27,329 nucleotides of DNA, taken from contig CADWAF010005575.1 in assembly GCA_902984215.1 (NCBI GenBank), positions 1 through 27,329 on the forward strand, written 5' to 3'. The stretch comes from Willaertia magna (lineage: Eukaryota > Heterolobosea > Eutetramitea > Acrasida > Naegleriidae). The notes under the pieces were generated by a model. That model made no database searches and was not told where the DNA came from. It was given only the letters and a program-made list of their open reading frames with translations. Below are positions 1 through 8,284 of this stretch, one piece after another; position 1 is the first letter of the stretch; every line of letters starts with the position of its first letter. A program made the translations under genes and the position numbers.

Positions 1-1124
1 ACTGTAGTAGTTTGTGGTGGTATTACCGCAGTATTGGCAACCACATTACTATCCACCACATTATTCCCAACAAAATTATTATTAGAAGCAACAGCAGATA
101 ACACACCATTTATCAAATTATTATTCATACCTGTAACATTAGCAGTACCAACACCATTATTAGTATTAATTGTATTATTATTATTACTTCTAGACATATT
201 ATTAACAATCTTACCAATTTCATGTAAATGTTGTACTAAAGTTAATGCACCTGGATGATGAATATTCTTTAATAACAATGGTATTAACTCTTCAGCTCCC
301 TTACCATTTAACAAACCACCAATCCCATTCATATTCATTCCATTATTATTATTATTGTTATTGTTGTTACCTACAACTGCTGTACTTCCAGTTGTTGTTG
401 AAGAACTTAAAGAAGAAGAAGAAGGAAAAGATGGTAATGAAAAGCTAGTAGGAGTGTTTAAACTTGTTGGGGTACTTAAACCACTAGTACTACTTGTAGA
501 ATGTTTTATACTTTCTTCTTCTGCTTGTCTCACTAATCCTTCCGTTAATAAATCTTCTAATGATTCTTCTTTAAAATAAATAAATTCAGGTAAATGGGCA
601 AGTTCTCTTCCTCTTTTTGTTACAACTAATTGTTGTACATTAGATTGATGATGATTTTGTTGTTGTTGCTTTGTGGTACTATTGGTAGTAGTTGTACAAG
701 TAGCTGAGGTAACAATGGTATTGTTATTGTTATCCTTTGTATTATTATTATTGGTATTAATTGTAGTATTGTTAATTGTGTTATTATTTGGAATGTCAAA
801 GCTATCATCATCTTTTAAGAAGGAAGAGGTATTAGTCGTCACTAGTACAGCAGATGACGTTGATGGTTGTTGATTATTATTTAAATATTGTTCATTATTG
901 TTATGATGATTATTGTTCATACCTGTAGTGGTACTTGTGGTAGATAATATATCAAAACAACTTGATAGAGCATCACCTTCATGATGAAAATTAAAAGATA
1001 AATTATCGTGATCTATAAAGTTATTATTATTTGACTTTACATCAACTACTATTTGTTGTTGTTTAGAAGTAGTACTTGACGTTTCAAATAATTCGAAAAG
1101 TGATGGCGAAATTGGTGTTTGCAT
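1..1124 (-). CDS. Asn-rich protein of unknown function, N-terminal part (runs off left edge)
   Basis: An open frame starts at ATG 1124-1122 and stays open to the window edge, giving 374 complete codons without a stop. It begins MQTPISPSLFELFE and is dominated by Asn, Ser and Thr runs, with Gln and His patches. Two stretches are less repetitive. One at about residues 165-205 contains KRGRELAHLPEFIYFKEE followed by an acidic, helix-like segment. The other at about residues 274-305 contains EELIPLLLKNIHHPGALTL and looks helical. No catalytic or DNA-binding domain is visible in this portion. Long Asn-rich linkers around short ordered blocks are common in protist regulatory proteins, so a transcription or signalling role is possible, but that is a guess. 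The remainder lies to the left of the window. The coding call rests on the long open frame with codon-like periodicity inside simple sequence. Confidence 0.72.
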   Translation of the reverse strand, partial: MQTPISPSLFELFETSSTTSKQQQIVVDVKSNNNNFIDHDNLSFNFHHEGDALSSCFDILSTTSTTTGMNNNHHNNNEQYLNNNQQPSTSSAVLVTTNTSSFLKDDDSFDIPNNNTINNTTINTNNNNTKDNNNNTIVTSATCTTTTNSTTKQQQQNHHQSNVQQLVVTKRGRELAHLPEFIYFKEESLEDLLTEGLVRQAEEESIKHSTSSTSGLSTPTSLNTPTSFSLPSFPSSSSLSSSTTTGSTAVVGNNNNNNNNNGMNMNGIGGLLNGKGAEELIPLLLKNIHHPGALTLVQHLHEIGKIVNNMSRSNNNNTINTNNGVGTANVTGMNNNLINGVLSAVASNNNFVGNNVVDSNVVANTAVIPPQTTT

Positions 1125-1887
1125 TTACTAATATATATATATAACTTATTGTTATTACTTGTTGTTATTGATAATAAATTGATTACTTGTATTATTATTA
1201 TCAGTACTTTGCTTCAGATACTAAAGTTACAAACTTGTCGTGAGGGTAACGCCGGAATTTTTCAAAATTTTTTTCAAGTTATTTCTATTGTTGGTTTATA
1301 GGGAAGGAAGATAGGTTTTGAAAAAACAACAACGAACCGTTATTTCAAATGCATTGAAACATTATGATCCAATGCAAAGTGGATAGGTAAAAATAATAAT
1401 TGAAATACCAAAAAATTAACAATAACATACCCCTATCTACTAGTGTTATATAGATCACTACTAGTAAAAAAAACAATGATGATTATCTTCAAATGAAAAT
1501 GCTTTAAATCAAAAAACGTTTGTTTTTTTTTAAGGTTTTTTTCTTTCAAACGCGGATTCGAACACTGAAAATTAAATGACAAACATTTACAGTATGAGAA
1601 GACGGATCTGGTTTTGAACCCTGTAAATAACCCTTGTTTTCGCCATGCTGTTTTTTTGGCTTATTTGGAGGTTCGCATTGAGGGCAATAAAGAAATATTT
1701 AGATGTAAGGAAAAAAAAGTTACCACTTTAATAGGGAAGATGGGATTCCCTTAATTCTATTGAGACTATTACTTGGTATGAAACAATGGAATGTCTGAAT
1801 GAAGTAGACGATTATTATTACATGAAGCATCTTTCTAATTCTTTTCAAATCATTTCAACTCTTTTTGTTCTTTTCAACGATTAGTAA
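1125..1887. other. Intergenic region upstream of the Asn-rich gene
   Basis: This 763-bp stretch lies between the HydE stop codon and the start of the Asn-rich gene, both on the minus strand. It should hold the HydE 3' end and the promoter of the Asn-rich gene. I see no supported ORF or RNA gene. A sequence resembling a Pol III B box occurs near 1551-1560 on the minus strand, but no tRNA fold surrounds it. Two ACTAGT sites lie close together near 1439-1464. Confidence 0.6.
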
Positions 1888-3999
1888 CTAACAATTGCTG
1901 GTTGGACGTTTTTCATAATAGTTAGAAGGAAGATTCACACCTCTCTTATTAAAATAGTGAATTGGATCACCCCAATCATCTAACGTTAATTGTTTTCCAC
2001 TCCATTTTACTCTATCAGTTAAACACTGTTTACATTCTTCTTTTGTATCATCAATACAAGGCTTTCCTTGATAGAGTTGATAATCTTTAAAAAAAAAATT
2101 ATAATTTTTTACAAAATCTCATTAAGCCTTCTGTGACAATCAAAAAATTTACTTACCAACTCTGTACTTTGTGGGAGTGATTATTGGCATAACCATATTC
2201 TTTACATTCATTTACAATTTTGTATGTGAAAGTGCGGTTTACAAATAAATTGTCATTTGCGGTTGACAATAAAGTCATTAGAATAAATACAATTCGTGTT
2301 TTAAATGTTAATACTTACAGCTCCAGAATTTAAAGCAATTTCTCTTCCAGCAGGATTAATTGCTTGTAAAGCGGTAGTTGCAGAAATATTTACATCTTTC
2401 ATTAAAATTCTAGCTAAAGCAACCATCTTTAAAGATAATCTAAATAAATTTCTATTATATTCTTTCATGTCAACATTAGCATATAATTCTTCCCAAAGTT
2501 TACCAATTGGAGTATTATCTTGTTTAATATAAGGTCCCATTCCAATCATATCAGCACCAATCTCTTTAAAGAATAATAAATCATTAGCTAAATCTTCTAA
2601 TGTTTGTCCTGGTATCATTATCATTACTCCAGTTCCAGTTTGGAAACCAACTTCCATTAAATCTTCTAAACATTTCTTTCTTACTTCCCATTGATGATTT
2701 CCATCATTTGGATGTAATTTTCTATATAATTCAGGATTAGAAGTTTCAATTCTTAATAAATAACGATGAGCTCCAGCATCAAATAGCCTTTGATAATCTT
2801 CCTTAGATAATTCTCCAACACCTAAGGCTATACCTAATCCTTTATTATAATCATGAGGATTATCTCCACCTCCAGTTTTTTCTTTAATTTCCTTAATAAC
2901 TTCACACAAGTTATCTAGCCTTTTTTTTGTATTTAATTCACCTGACTGTAACATGATAGAACCAAAATGATTTTCATAAGCCCATAAGGCTTGCTCAACA
3001 ATTTCATCATTTGGCATTGAATATCTTTTTAATTCTTTCATATGTTTACGTATACCACAATACATACAATCTTTTTGACAAACATTTGAAAATTCAATGA
3101 TTCCTCTAAAATATACTCCTATTATTTATAATATGTATTTGTTAAATTATTATTTTAAGTATTATTATTATGGTTTGTATTAATAAAAATTATTTGTATT
3201 ATTATATTGCAGTTTTATAGTTTGTTGTATTTTAAATGAAATATTTGTAAATTCAATTACAAAAAAAATTGGCGCGCAAAGGTTAAATACAAAAATAAAA
3301 TTGAGAAAAAAAGGTTTCAATTGACCAGTTTAGGTTAAACAAACAATCATAGGTTTGTAAAATTTGTTATTTTGAACCATTTGTATTAAATTATAACAAA
3401 TAATAACAAAACTACTTACTTGTACCATAAACAGCTTCAGTTATACTATTTGCAAAATCAAATAAAGCTCTTTGTTCAACTAAGTCTTCCATTTGTAATA
3501 ATTGTACAAGTTGTTCCTTAGTTAAGTTCGGAATAGATTTTCCAGGTTCAGGTTTTACTCCGAAATACTTTTCCAATACTGCAATACGTTGTTCTAAAGG
3601 TTGATGTAAATAATTTGTAGATTTTTCTCTCCGTTTCTTACGTTCTTCAAGCCTTGTACTTTTAGCTTGTTCTATATTATTAATAATTTGTTGATTAGCA
3701 GCGCTATTTGATGATTCAAGGCTTTTTGCATTTTCGGGGGAAGAGGCTTGGTGATGTGCATTTCTGTCATGAGATGGAGGAGTAACAAGTACTTTCGGGG
3801 TAGGTAATAATTCATCTTCATGGTTATGATCTTCATGCTCATGGTGATGATTTCCATGTCTATTATACAAAGAGTTACAAAAAGAAAATTTTAATTCTTT
3901 AACGGCAGTAGATGTTGCGAACTGGTGATGAAACAAATTACATTTCTTATAATGTTGTTTAGTTAAATGAAAACTATTTAATAATAATCGCTTCTTCAT
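1888..3999 (-). CDS. hydE: [FeFe]-hydrogenase maturase HydE, radical SAM protein (4 exons)
   Basis: HydE is the radical-SAM enzyme that acts with HydF and HydG to build the H-cluster of [FeFe]-hydrogenase. The exons on the minus strand are 3999-3420, 3118-2319, 2199-2157 and 2084-1888, joined by GTAAG/AG introns of 301, 119 and 72 nt. They give 539 residues in frame. The start is ATG 3999. The N-terminus (MKKRLLLNSFHLTKQHYKK) is basic, hydroxylated and free of acidic residues, as in a mitochondrial presequence. A His-rich stretch follows at about residues 48-62. The radical-SAM CX3CX2C motif is C207, C211 and C214 in GIIEFSNVCQKDCMYCGIR, across the first intron. The barrel continues with GLGIALGVGEL, RIETSNPELYRKLHP, GTGVMIMIPGQT and INPAGREIALNSGA. 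The tail has a CX7CX2C set (C484, C492, C495). Bacterial HydE has about 350 residues, so the extra length is almost all N-terminal. Identification is strong; mitochondrial import is inferred. Confidence 0.93.
3119..3419 (-). other. HydE intron 1, unusually long for this window
   Basis: This 301-nt intron has a GTAAGT donor (3419-3414) and an AATAATAG acceptor ending at 3119. It interrupts the codon just before the radical-SAM motif. It is three to eight times longer than most introns here. It holds the GC-containing motif TTGGCGCGCAAA at 3269-3280 in an otherwise A+T-rich sequence. Confidence 0.8.
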
Positions 4000-4260
4000 A
4001 TTCAAAATGATTTAATTCACTTAAAGAAGTTTAAAGGAGCTTTTTTTTATTAAAATTTTTTTAATTATTTCTTTTCTTGAAAACTATTTCAGCAATTTTA
4101 AATTCCTTTTAAGAAGTGACATTACCCATCCGAGATTTAGAACTAAAAACGTAAAAAATTAAAAAACAACTTTACAATAATTTTATAAAAAACAAAATTT
4201 ATAAATACAAAAATACAAATTAAAAATAATTATCATAAATACATGTATAAACAAAAACAA

Positions 4261-5224
4261 TTATAATTTTGAATTTCTTTTTGAAGAGGAAGAAGAACCT
4301 GATGATAAACTACTCAAATACTTTCCCAAAGCATTCTGTACAAATTCACTTCCCACAAAACTCCAAGCATACTCTAAATCTCGCACTCTTTCCTCTTCAT
4401 TAAATTTTTCAATTAATTCCCGCCTTAACATCCATTTCGTTTCCATTTTAGCCTTTTGAACCACTTGTTTATTAAATTTTAAAACTTGTTGATTCATTGC
4501 ATTTTCTAACATTTCATTAAAATTATTAAATATTTCATCTACATATCCATTGGATAATGCATCTTCTGTGGATAATAAAGAACCTAATTGTAAATGATAT
4601 TCTGTTTTACGTTGACCGATAACGTTTTGTAAAGTTTTTGCGAACCACCATGGAGCTACTAATCCAAATTGAGTTTCATTTAAACCAATTTTAAATGGTT
4701 TTAATAACATTCTATAATCACCTATTTATTGTATTTATTTTTTTTTTGTAAATTTTGTAAAGTTGTATTTAAAATATTTTACAAAAAAAATTAAAAAAAA
4801 TGTTAAAAAAAAACTTACAACATAAAGCAAATAAACAACCACCAGCTAAACATTGACCATTAATTAAAGCAATTGTAAATTTTTTACAAGAATAAATTTC
4901 TAAAAATAAATTTTGTAAAGTTGACCAAAATACCTTAAATTTTTCTTCACCTACATTAAACATTGATTTTAAATCTAATCCAGCAGAAAAAATATTTTTT
5001 AACTCTGAAATAAAAATAATTGAATAAATTAATTTATCTTGATTTAAAATTTTTATTGAATTTATAATTTCATTCATAAAAGGAATTGTAAAACTATTTA
5101 CTGGATTATTTTTAAATTTTACAATTGCGTAATGGTTGGAATAGTTATAATCAATGGAAAGTAATTGAAAGGTTTGTTGTTGTTGTGGTTGTGGTTGTTT
5201 TATTTCTTCAAGTGTTGTTGTCAT
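4261..5224 (-). CDS. Peroxisomal enoyl-CoA delta-isomerase (ECI/DCI-like), 2 exons
   Basis: This is a crotonase-superfamily protein. It most resembles 3,2-trans-enoyl-CoA isomerase (ECI1/DCI), which shifts double bonds so that unsaturated fatty acids can enter beta-oxidation. Exons are 5224-4819 and 4721-4261, with a 97-nt GTAAGT/AG intron, giving 288 residues. The signature region INGQCLAGGCLFAL carries the oxyanion-hole backbone. It continues across the splice into CDYRM, then IGLNETQFGLVAPWW, the ECI1-type segment whose Glu is the proposed catalytic base. The protein ends SKRNSKL. The final Ser-Lys-Leu is a canonical type-1 peroxisomal targeting signal, reached through a flexible Ser-rich tail. 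The N-terminus has a short Gln/Pro-rich run and no obvious mitochondrial presequence, which also favours peroxisomes. Hydratase activity cannot be excluded, but the NET motif favours isomerase. It lies in the same orientation as hydE, about 260 bp away. Confidence 0.88.
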
Positions 5225-5377
5225 TTTTAAATTTTGTTTTTAAATTTTTTTTAAATGTTTGTTTTTAATTTTTTTTTAATTTTTTTTTAATTCTAGAATA
5301 AAAATGAGGATCTTTGGAGAATTACAAGTTGTTGTGTGAATTAGTTTTACAATAAAAATTGATGAAAACAGTTTTAA

Positions 5378-5454
5378 GGGGTTGTAGCTCAGATGGGAGA
5401 GCGTTAGCCATCAAATTCGGCTGGAGGTCGTAAGTTCAAATCTTATCAATTCCA
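5378..5454 (+). tRNA. tRNA gene, Ala-like body with oversized anticodon loop (possibly intron-bearing or pseudo)
   Basis: A cloverleaf can be drawn over 77 nt. The acceptor stem GGGGTTG pairs with CAATTCC (5447-5453), with discriminator A5454. The D stem is GCTC/GAGC with GG in the loop. The T arm is GTAAG-TTCAAAT-CTTAT. A- and B-box sequences are good, and TTTTT (5456-5460) follows as a Pol III terminator. The G3-U70 wobble pair in the acceptor is the classic alanine identity element, and the body resembles tRNA-Ala. The anticodon stem TTAGC/GCTGG (5404-5408/5420-5424) encloses 11 nt instead of 7, and no Ala anticodon (NGC) is present in the loop. I cannot assign an anticodon. It may hold a tiny intron, or it may be a pseudogene. 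Confidence 0.62.
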
Positions 5455-5460
5455 ATTTTT

Positions 5461-5828
5461 GTCTGACAACATAAGGACAACCAGAGAGAGAAGCAAATTT
5501 ATTTGAAACTAAATAAAATTTGTTTTAGCTTTTGTAAACTGAATTCTTTGAAAAGTGTTTAACCGGTCTATTTTCAACATAAAAGGTAGTTAGTTTCATT
5601 CACACTGTTAATAGTTTATTTTATTGCAAAACGTACTAATACCATTTGAGAAGGCAACCATCGCTGATTACTTAGATGCAAAATGGAATCATTTTCGCTC
5701 CCTGAAAAATGAACGTTTTGTAGAACCGGCCTATTTCCAACAATAAAGTATAAAAGCACTTTCAAATTCCTTTCTCATCGCTTCTTTTCGTCCTTATAAA
5801 TACACTATAAAACAGTTGCTCTGACAAG
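5461..5828 (+). promoter_or_regulatory. Upstream region of the Pro-rich gene, with a duplicated AACCGG motif and TATA box
   Basis: This gap between the tRNA and the Pro/Arg-rich gene contains two related copies of a 27-bp motif, at 5561-5587 and 5724-5750. Their common core reads AACCGGYCTATTTYCAACA, followed by an A-rich stretch and GTA. The copies begin 163 bp apart. A TATA-like box (TATAAATA, 5795-5802) lies 27 bp before the first ATG of the gene, as expected of a Pol II core promoter. No ORF is supported here. Confidence 0.5.
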
Positions 5829-6281
5829 ATGATATTCACACAAACAATCAAACAAAAAAACAAAATGACTTTAAAACGTGTGTTATTATTTACCGTTGTA
5901 CTTGTACTTTTCTTGTCAACTTGTTTATTAGCTATTCCAGAAAATAATAATAAACAACCAAGACCAAAGCCTTCAAATCTTCCTCCAAGACCACAACCAT
6001 CTGGACAAAGACCACCAAGACCAAATCATTCAGACAAACATCCACCAAAACCAAGACCCTCTGGACAAAGACCTCCAAGACCAGAACCATCTTTGTTACC
6101 CCCAAGATCACATCCATCTGGAAGACGTCCAAAACTACACCCAAGACCTTCTGGACCAAAACAAAAAGAATCAGGAAGACCACCAAGACCAAATCATTCT
6201 GGAAGAAAGCCTAGACCTGAACCTTCTGTTCAAGTCAGAGCAAGACCTTCCAGAGTTCCTCCAAACCTAAACAATCATTAA
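5829..6281 (+). CDS. Small secreted Pro/Arg-rich repeat protein
   Basis: The frame encodes 150 residues from ATG 5829. The second Met (5865) may be the real start, because it directly begins a textbook signal peptide: MTLKRVLLFTVVLVL followed by FLSTCLLA and then IPENN. The mature part is nearly all Pro, Arg, Lys, Ser, His and Asn in loose repeats of about 8-14 residues, such as SGQRPPRPNHS and RPPRPEPS, and is strongly basic. No Cys remains after the signal. A disordered, secreted, polybasic protein could bind anionic polymers (cell wall, DNA, membranes) or be a matrix or cyst-wall component; this is inference from composition. The frame ends at TAA 6279-6281, but another frame continues the same repeat style (KRPPKPNHSHQRPPRS) to a stop at 6329-6331. 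This suggests a 1-nt deletion or a sequencing error near 6235-6265. I do not recognise a named family. Confidence 0.75.
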   Translation: MIFTQTIKQKNKMTLKRVLLFTVVLVLFLSTCLLAIPENNNKQPRPKPSNLPPRPQPSGQRPPRPNHSDKHPPKPRPSGQRPPRPEPSLLPPRSHPSGRRPKLHPRPSGPKQKESGRPPRPNHSGRKPRPEPSVQVRARPSRVPPNLNNH

Positions 6282-6331
6282 AACGACCACCAAAGCCAAA
6301 TCATTCCCATCAGCGCCCACCAAGATCATAA

Positions 6332-8284
6332 CTGATTTGTAAATTATAAAGTAAAACTTTTTTCAACACTGACAGCTTGTAAAAATTAATTTTAAAACAA
6401 TACTCGTTTTCTAATTAAATAAATGTTTTAAATACTTTTAAAATGTTTTATATTAAAAAATAACAAAATTTTTTATAAATAAAAAGTACCTTAATTCTTA
6501 CATAAAACTATTAAAATATAATTAGTTTATAATTATTGTAATTTTGTATAATTAGTATTAAAAGTAAATAAATAATTTTACAAAAGTAAAACTTTAAATT
6601 TAATAAAAAATTAAAATAAAATAATGAATAGTAATGTTAATAAAATAATAAATAATGAAAGCCCATAAAAAATTAAAGATTTTAATTTTTTGTATAAAAA
6701 ATGATTAATAAAAATATAATTAACTAATATAAAAAAATTAATATAATTAAGTATTATTTTTATTAATATTTTTTTTAATATTTTTATTATTAATATTTTT
6801 TTTTTAAATTTAATAATATAATATTTTATTATTATTATTTGATTTTTTTGTAATATATTTATATAAAATATTATTAATTAATAGTATTAAATTATTATAA
6901 TATTTTAATTAATAATAATTTAATTACTTATTTAATTTTTATAAATTAATTTTATTAATATTTTATTATTATTTTTTAATATAAATAATAAAATTATTTA
7001 TATGTAAATAAATAATTAATAAAGATATTATATATATTTTAAATATTTTTATATTTATCTATTATTACTTTTAAAATATATTATTTATAATATAATAAAT
7101 TATATTTTTATAAAAAAATTAATAATTTTATTTTTTATTTTATTTATTTATTACAAAATCATTTATAATATTAATATTTTTATATATATTATAATTTTTA
7201 TTTTTTTTACTATCTTACTTTTTTTTATATTAAATATATAACTTTTTTTTTAAAAATAATAAATAGTAATTAATCATAAAAAAATAATAATTAATTTTAT
7301 TAATTTTATTAAATAACTATAATTTTTTTTAATTAACTATAGCTATAATGTAAGTTATTATTATAAAATAATATATAAAAAATATTATTATTAAAATAAA
7401 AAAATAAAAAAAATTTAAATAACTAAAATATTTTAAATATTTAGTATTTAATAATATTTTTTAAATATATTTTATTAAACTAGTATTTTAATTATAAAAT
7501 TTATTATACAATAATTTTAAATTTATATTATTATTACTTTATAGAAAAATAATTTATTATCAATTTAATAAATTAAAATTTATATAAAATAATATTTAAT
7601 AACAAAAATTATTTTAATAATTTATGAAATTTTATTATTATAAAAAATAATTACTGTTTTAAATAATAGTTTTAATTTTAATTAAAAAATTATTATTTTG
7701 TTTTCAATATAATATAATAATAAATTATTAAAACTTATTTTTAAATTAACAAAACATAAATAAAAAATTAAAAAAAAATTAAAAAAGATTCTGTATTTAT
7801 AAAATAAATGTTATAATTAAATATTTATATTATTAAATATTATTTTATCTATTTTTTTTTATTTAATAATTAATATCAATATTATATCAATTACAAAAAC
7901 AGTTCAATTTCAAAATTTATTTTTTTTAACAAATTTATTAAACTAAAAAACCATAAGGCGCATCTTTAAATTTCTTTTGTTAATGAACACTTGTAAAAGA
8001 AAACAAATTTAAATGGAAGGAAGCAGACGACCAAAGTTGTTACGTTAATTGTGAAAACTAACAACTGTTTGAACAGACACAAAAGTTTGTGCTAAGATGA
8101 AGCTCCAACACCACTAGGGCGCAACTTTAAATCAAACGCTTCCTTTTTAAAAAACTTTTAAATTAAAAAACTCTTTTTAAAAAAACCGACAATTCATTAC
8201 TTAATTGTGGCAATTAAGTTGGTTGTAAAATAATCAATTTTACAAGAGTTTACAATTATTTATTGTAATAAATAATACAAAAAT
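6332..8284. other. Extreme A+T island and flanks, no genes
   Basis: There is no supported gene in about 1.95 kb. From about 6412 to 7930 the sequence is almost entirely A and T. Many 60-base stretches contain zero to three G or C, for example 7081-7140 with none. It is a patchwork of short A, T, TAAT and TTATTA runs rather than a clean tandem repeat. The flanks (7950-8250) return to more mixed sequence and hold two copies of GGCGCAWCTTTAAAT (7957-7971 and 8118-8132). The position, between the 3' ends of a plus-strand and a minus-strand gene, fits a terminator-side spacer. A matrix-attachment, replication or centromere-like role is only conjecture. Confidence 0.75.

Noticed and set aside
34..873. 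Plus-strand open frames rich in Leu and Val over the first kilobase
   Set aside because: They are mirror images of the Asn/Thr-rich minus-strand frame, which is continuous over 1.1 kb and begins with a clear ATG.
1540..1625. Possible tRNA on the minus strand around GTTCGAATCC
   Set aside because: The B-box-like word is good, but the T stem does not pair and no acceptor, D or anticodon arm can be drawn.
3119..3419. Box C/D snoRNA inside HydE intron 1
   Set aside because: Only a weak C-box-like word is present and no CTGA D box or terminal stem is seen.
6412..7930. Insertion of mitochondrial DNA (NUMT) as origin of the A+T island
   Set aside because: No coding frames, rRNA or tRNA resembling mitochondrial genes can be read in it, and it is more A+T-rich than typical mitochondrial coding DNA.
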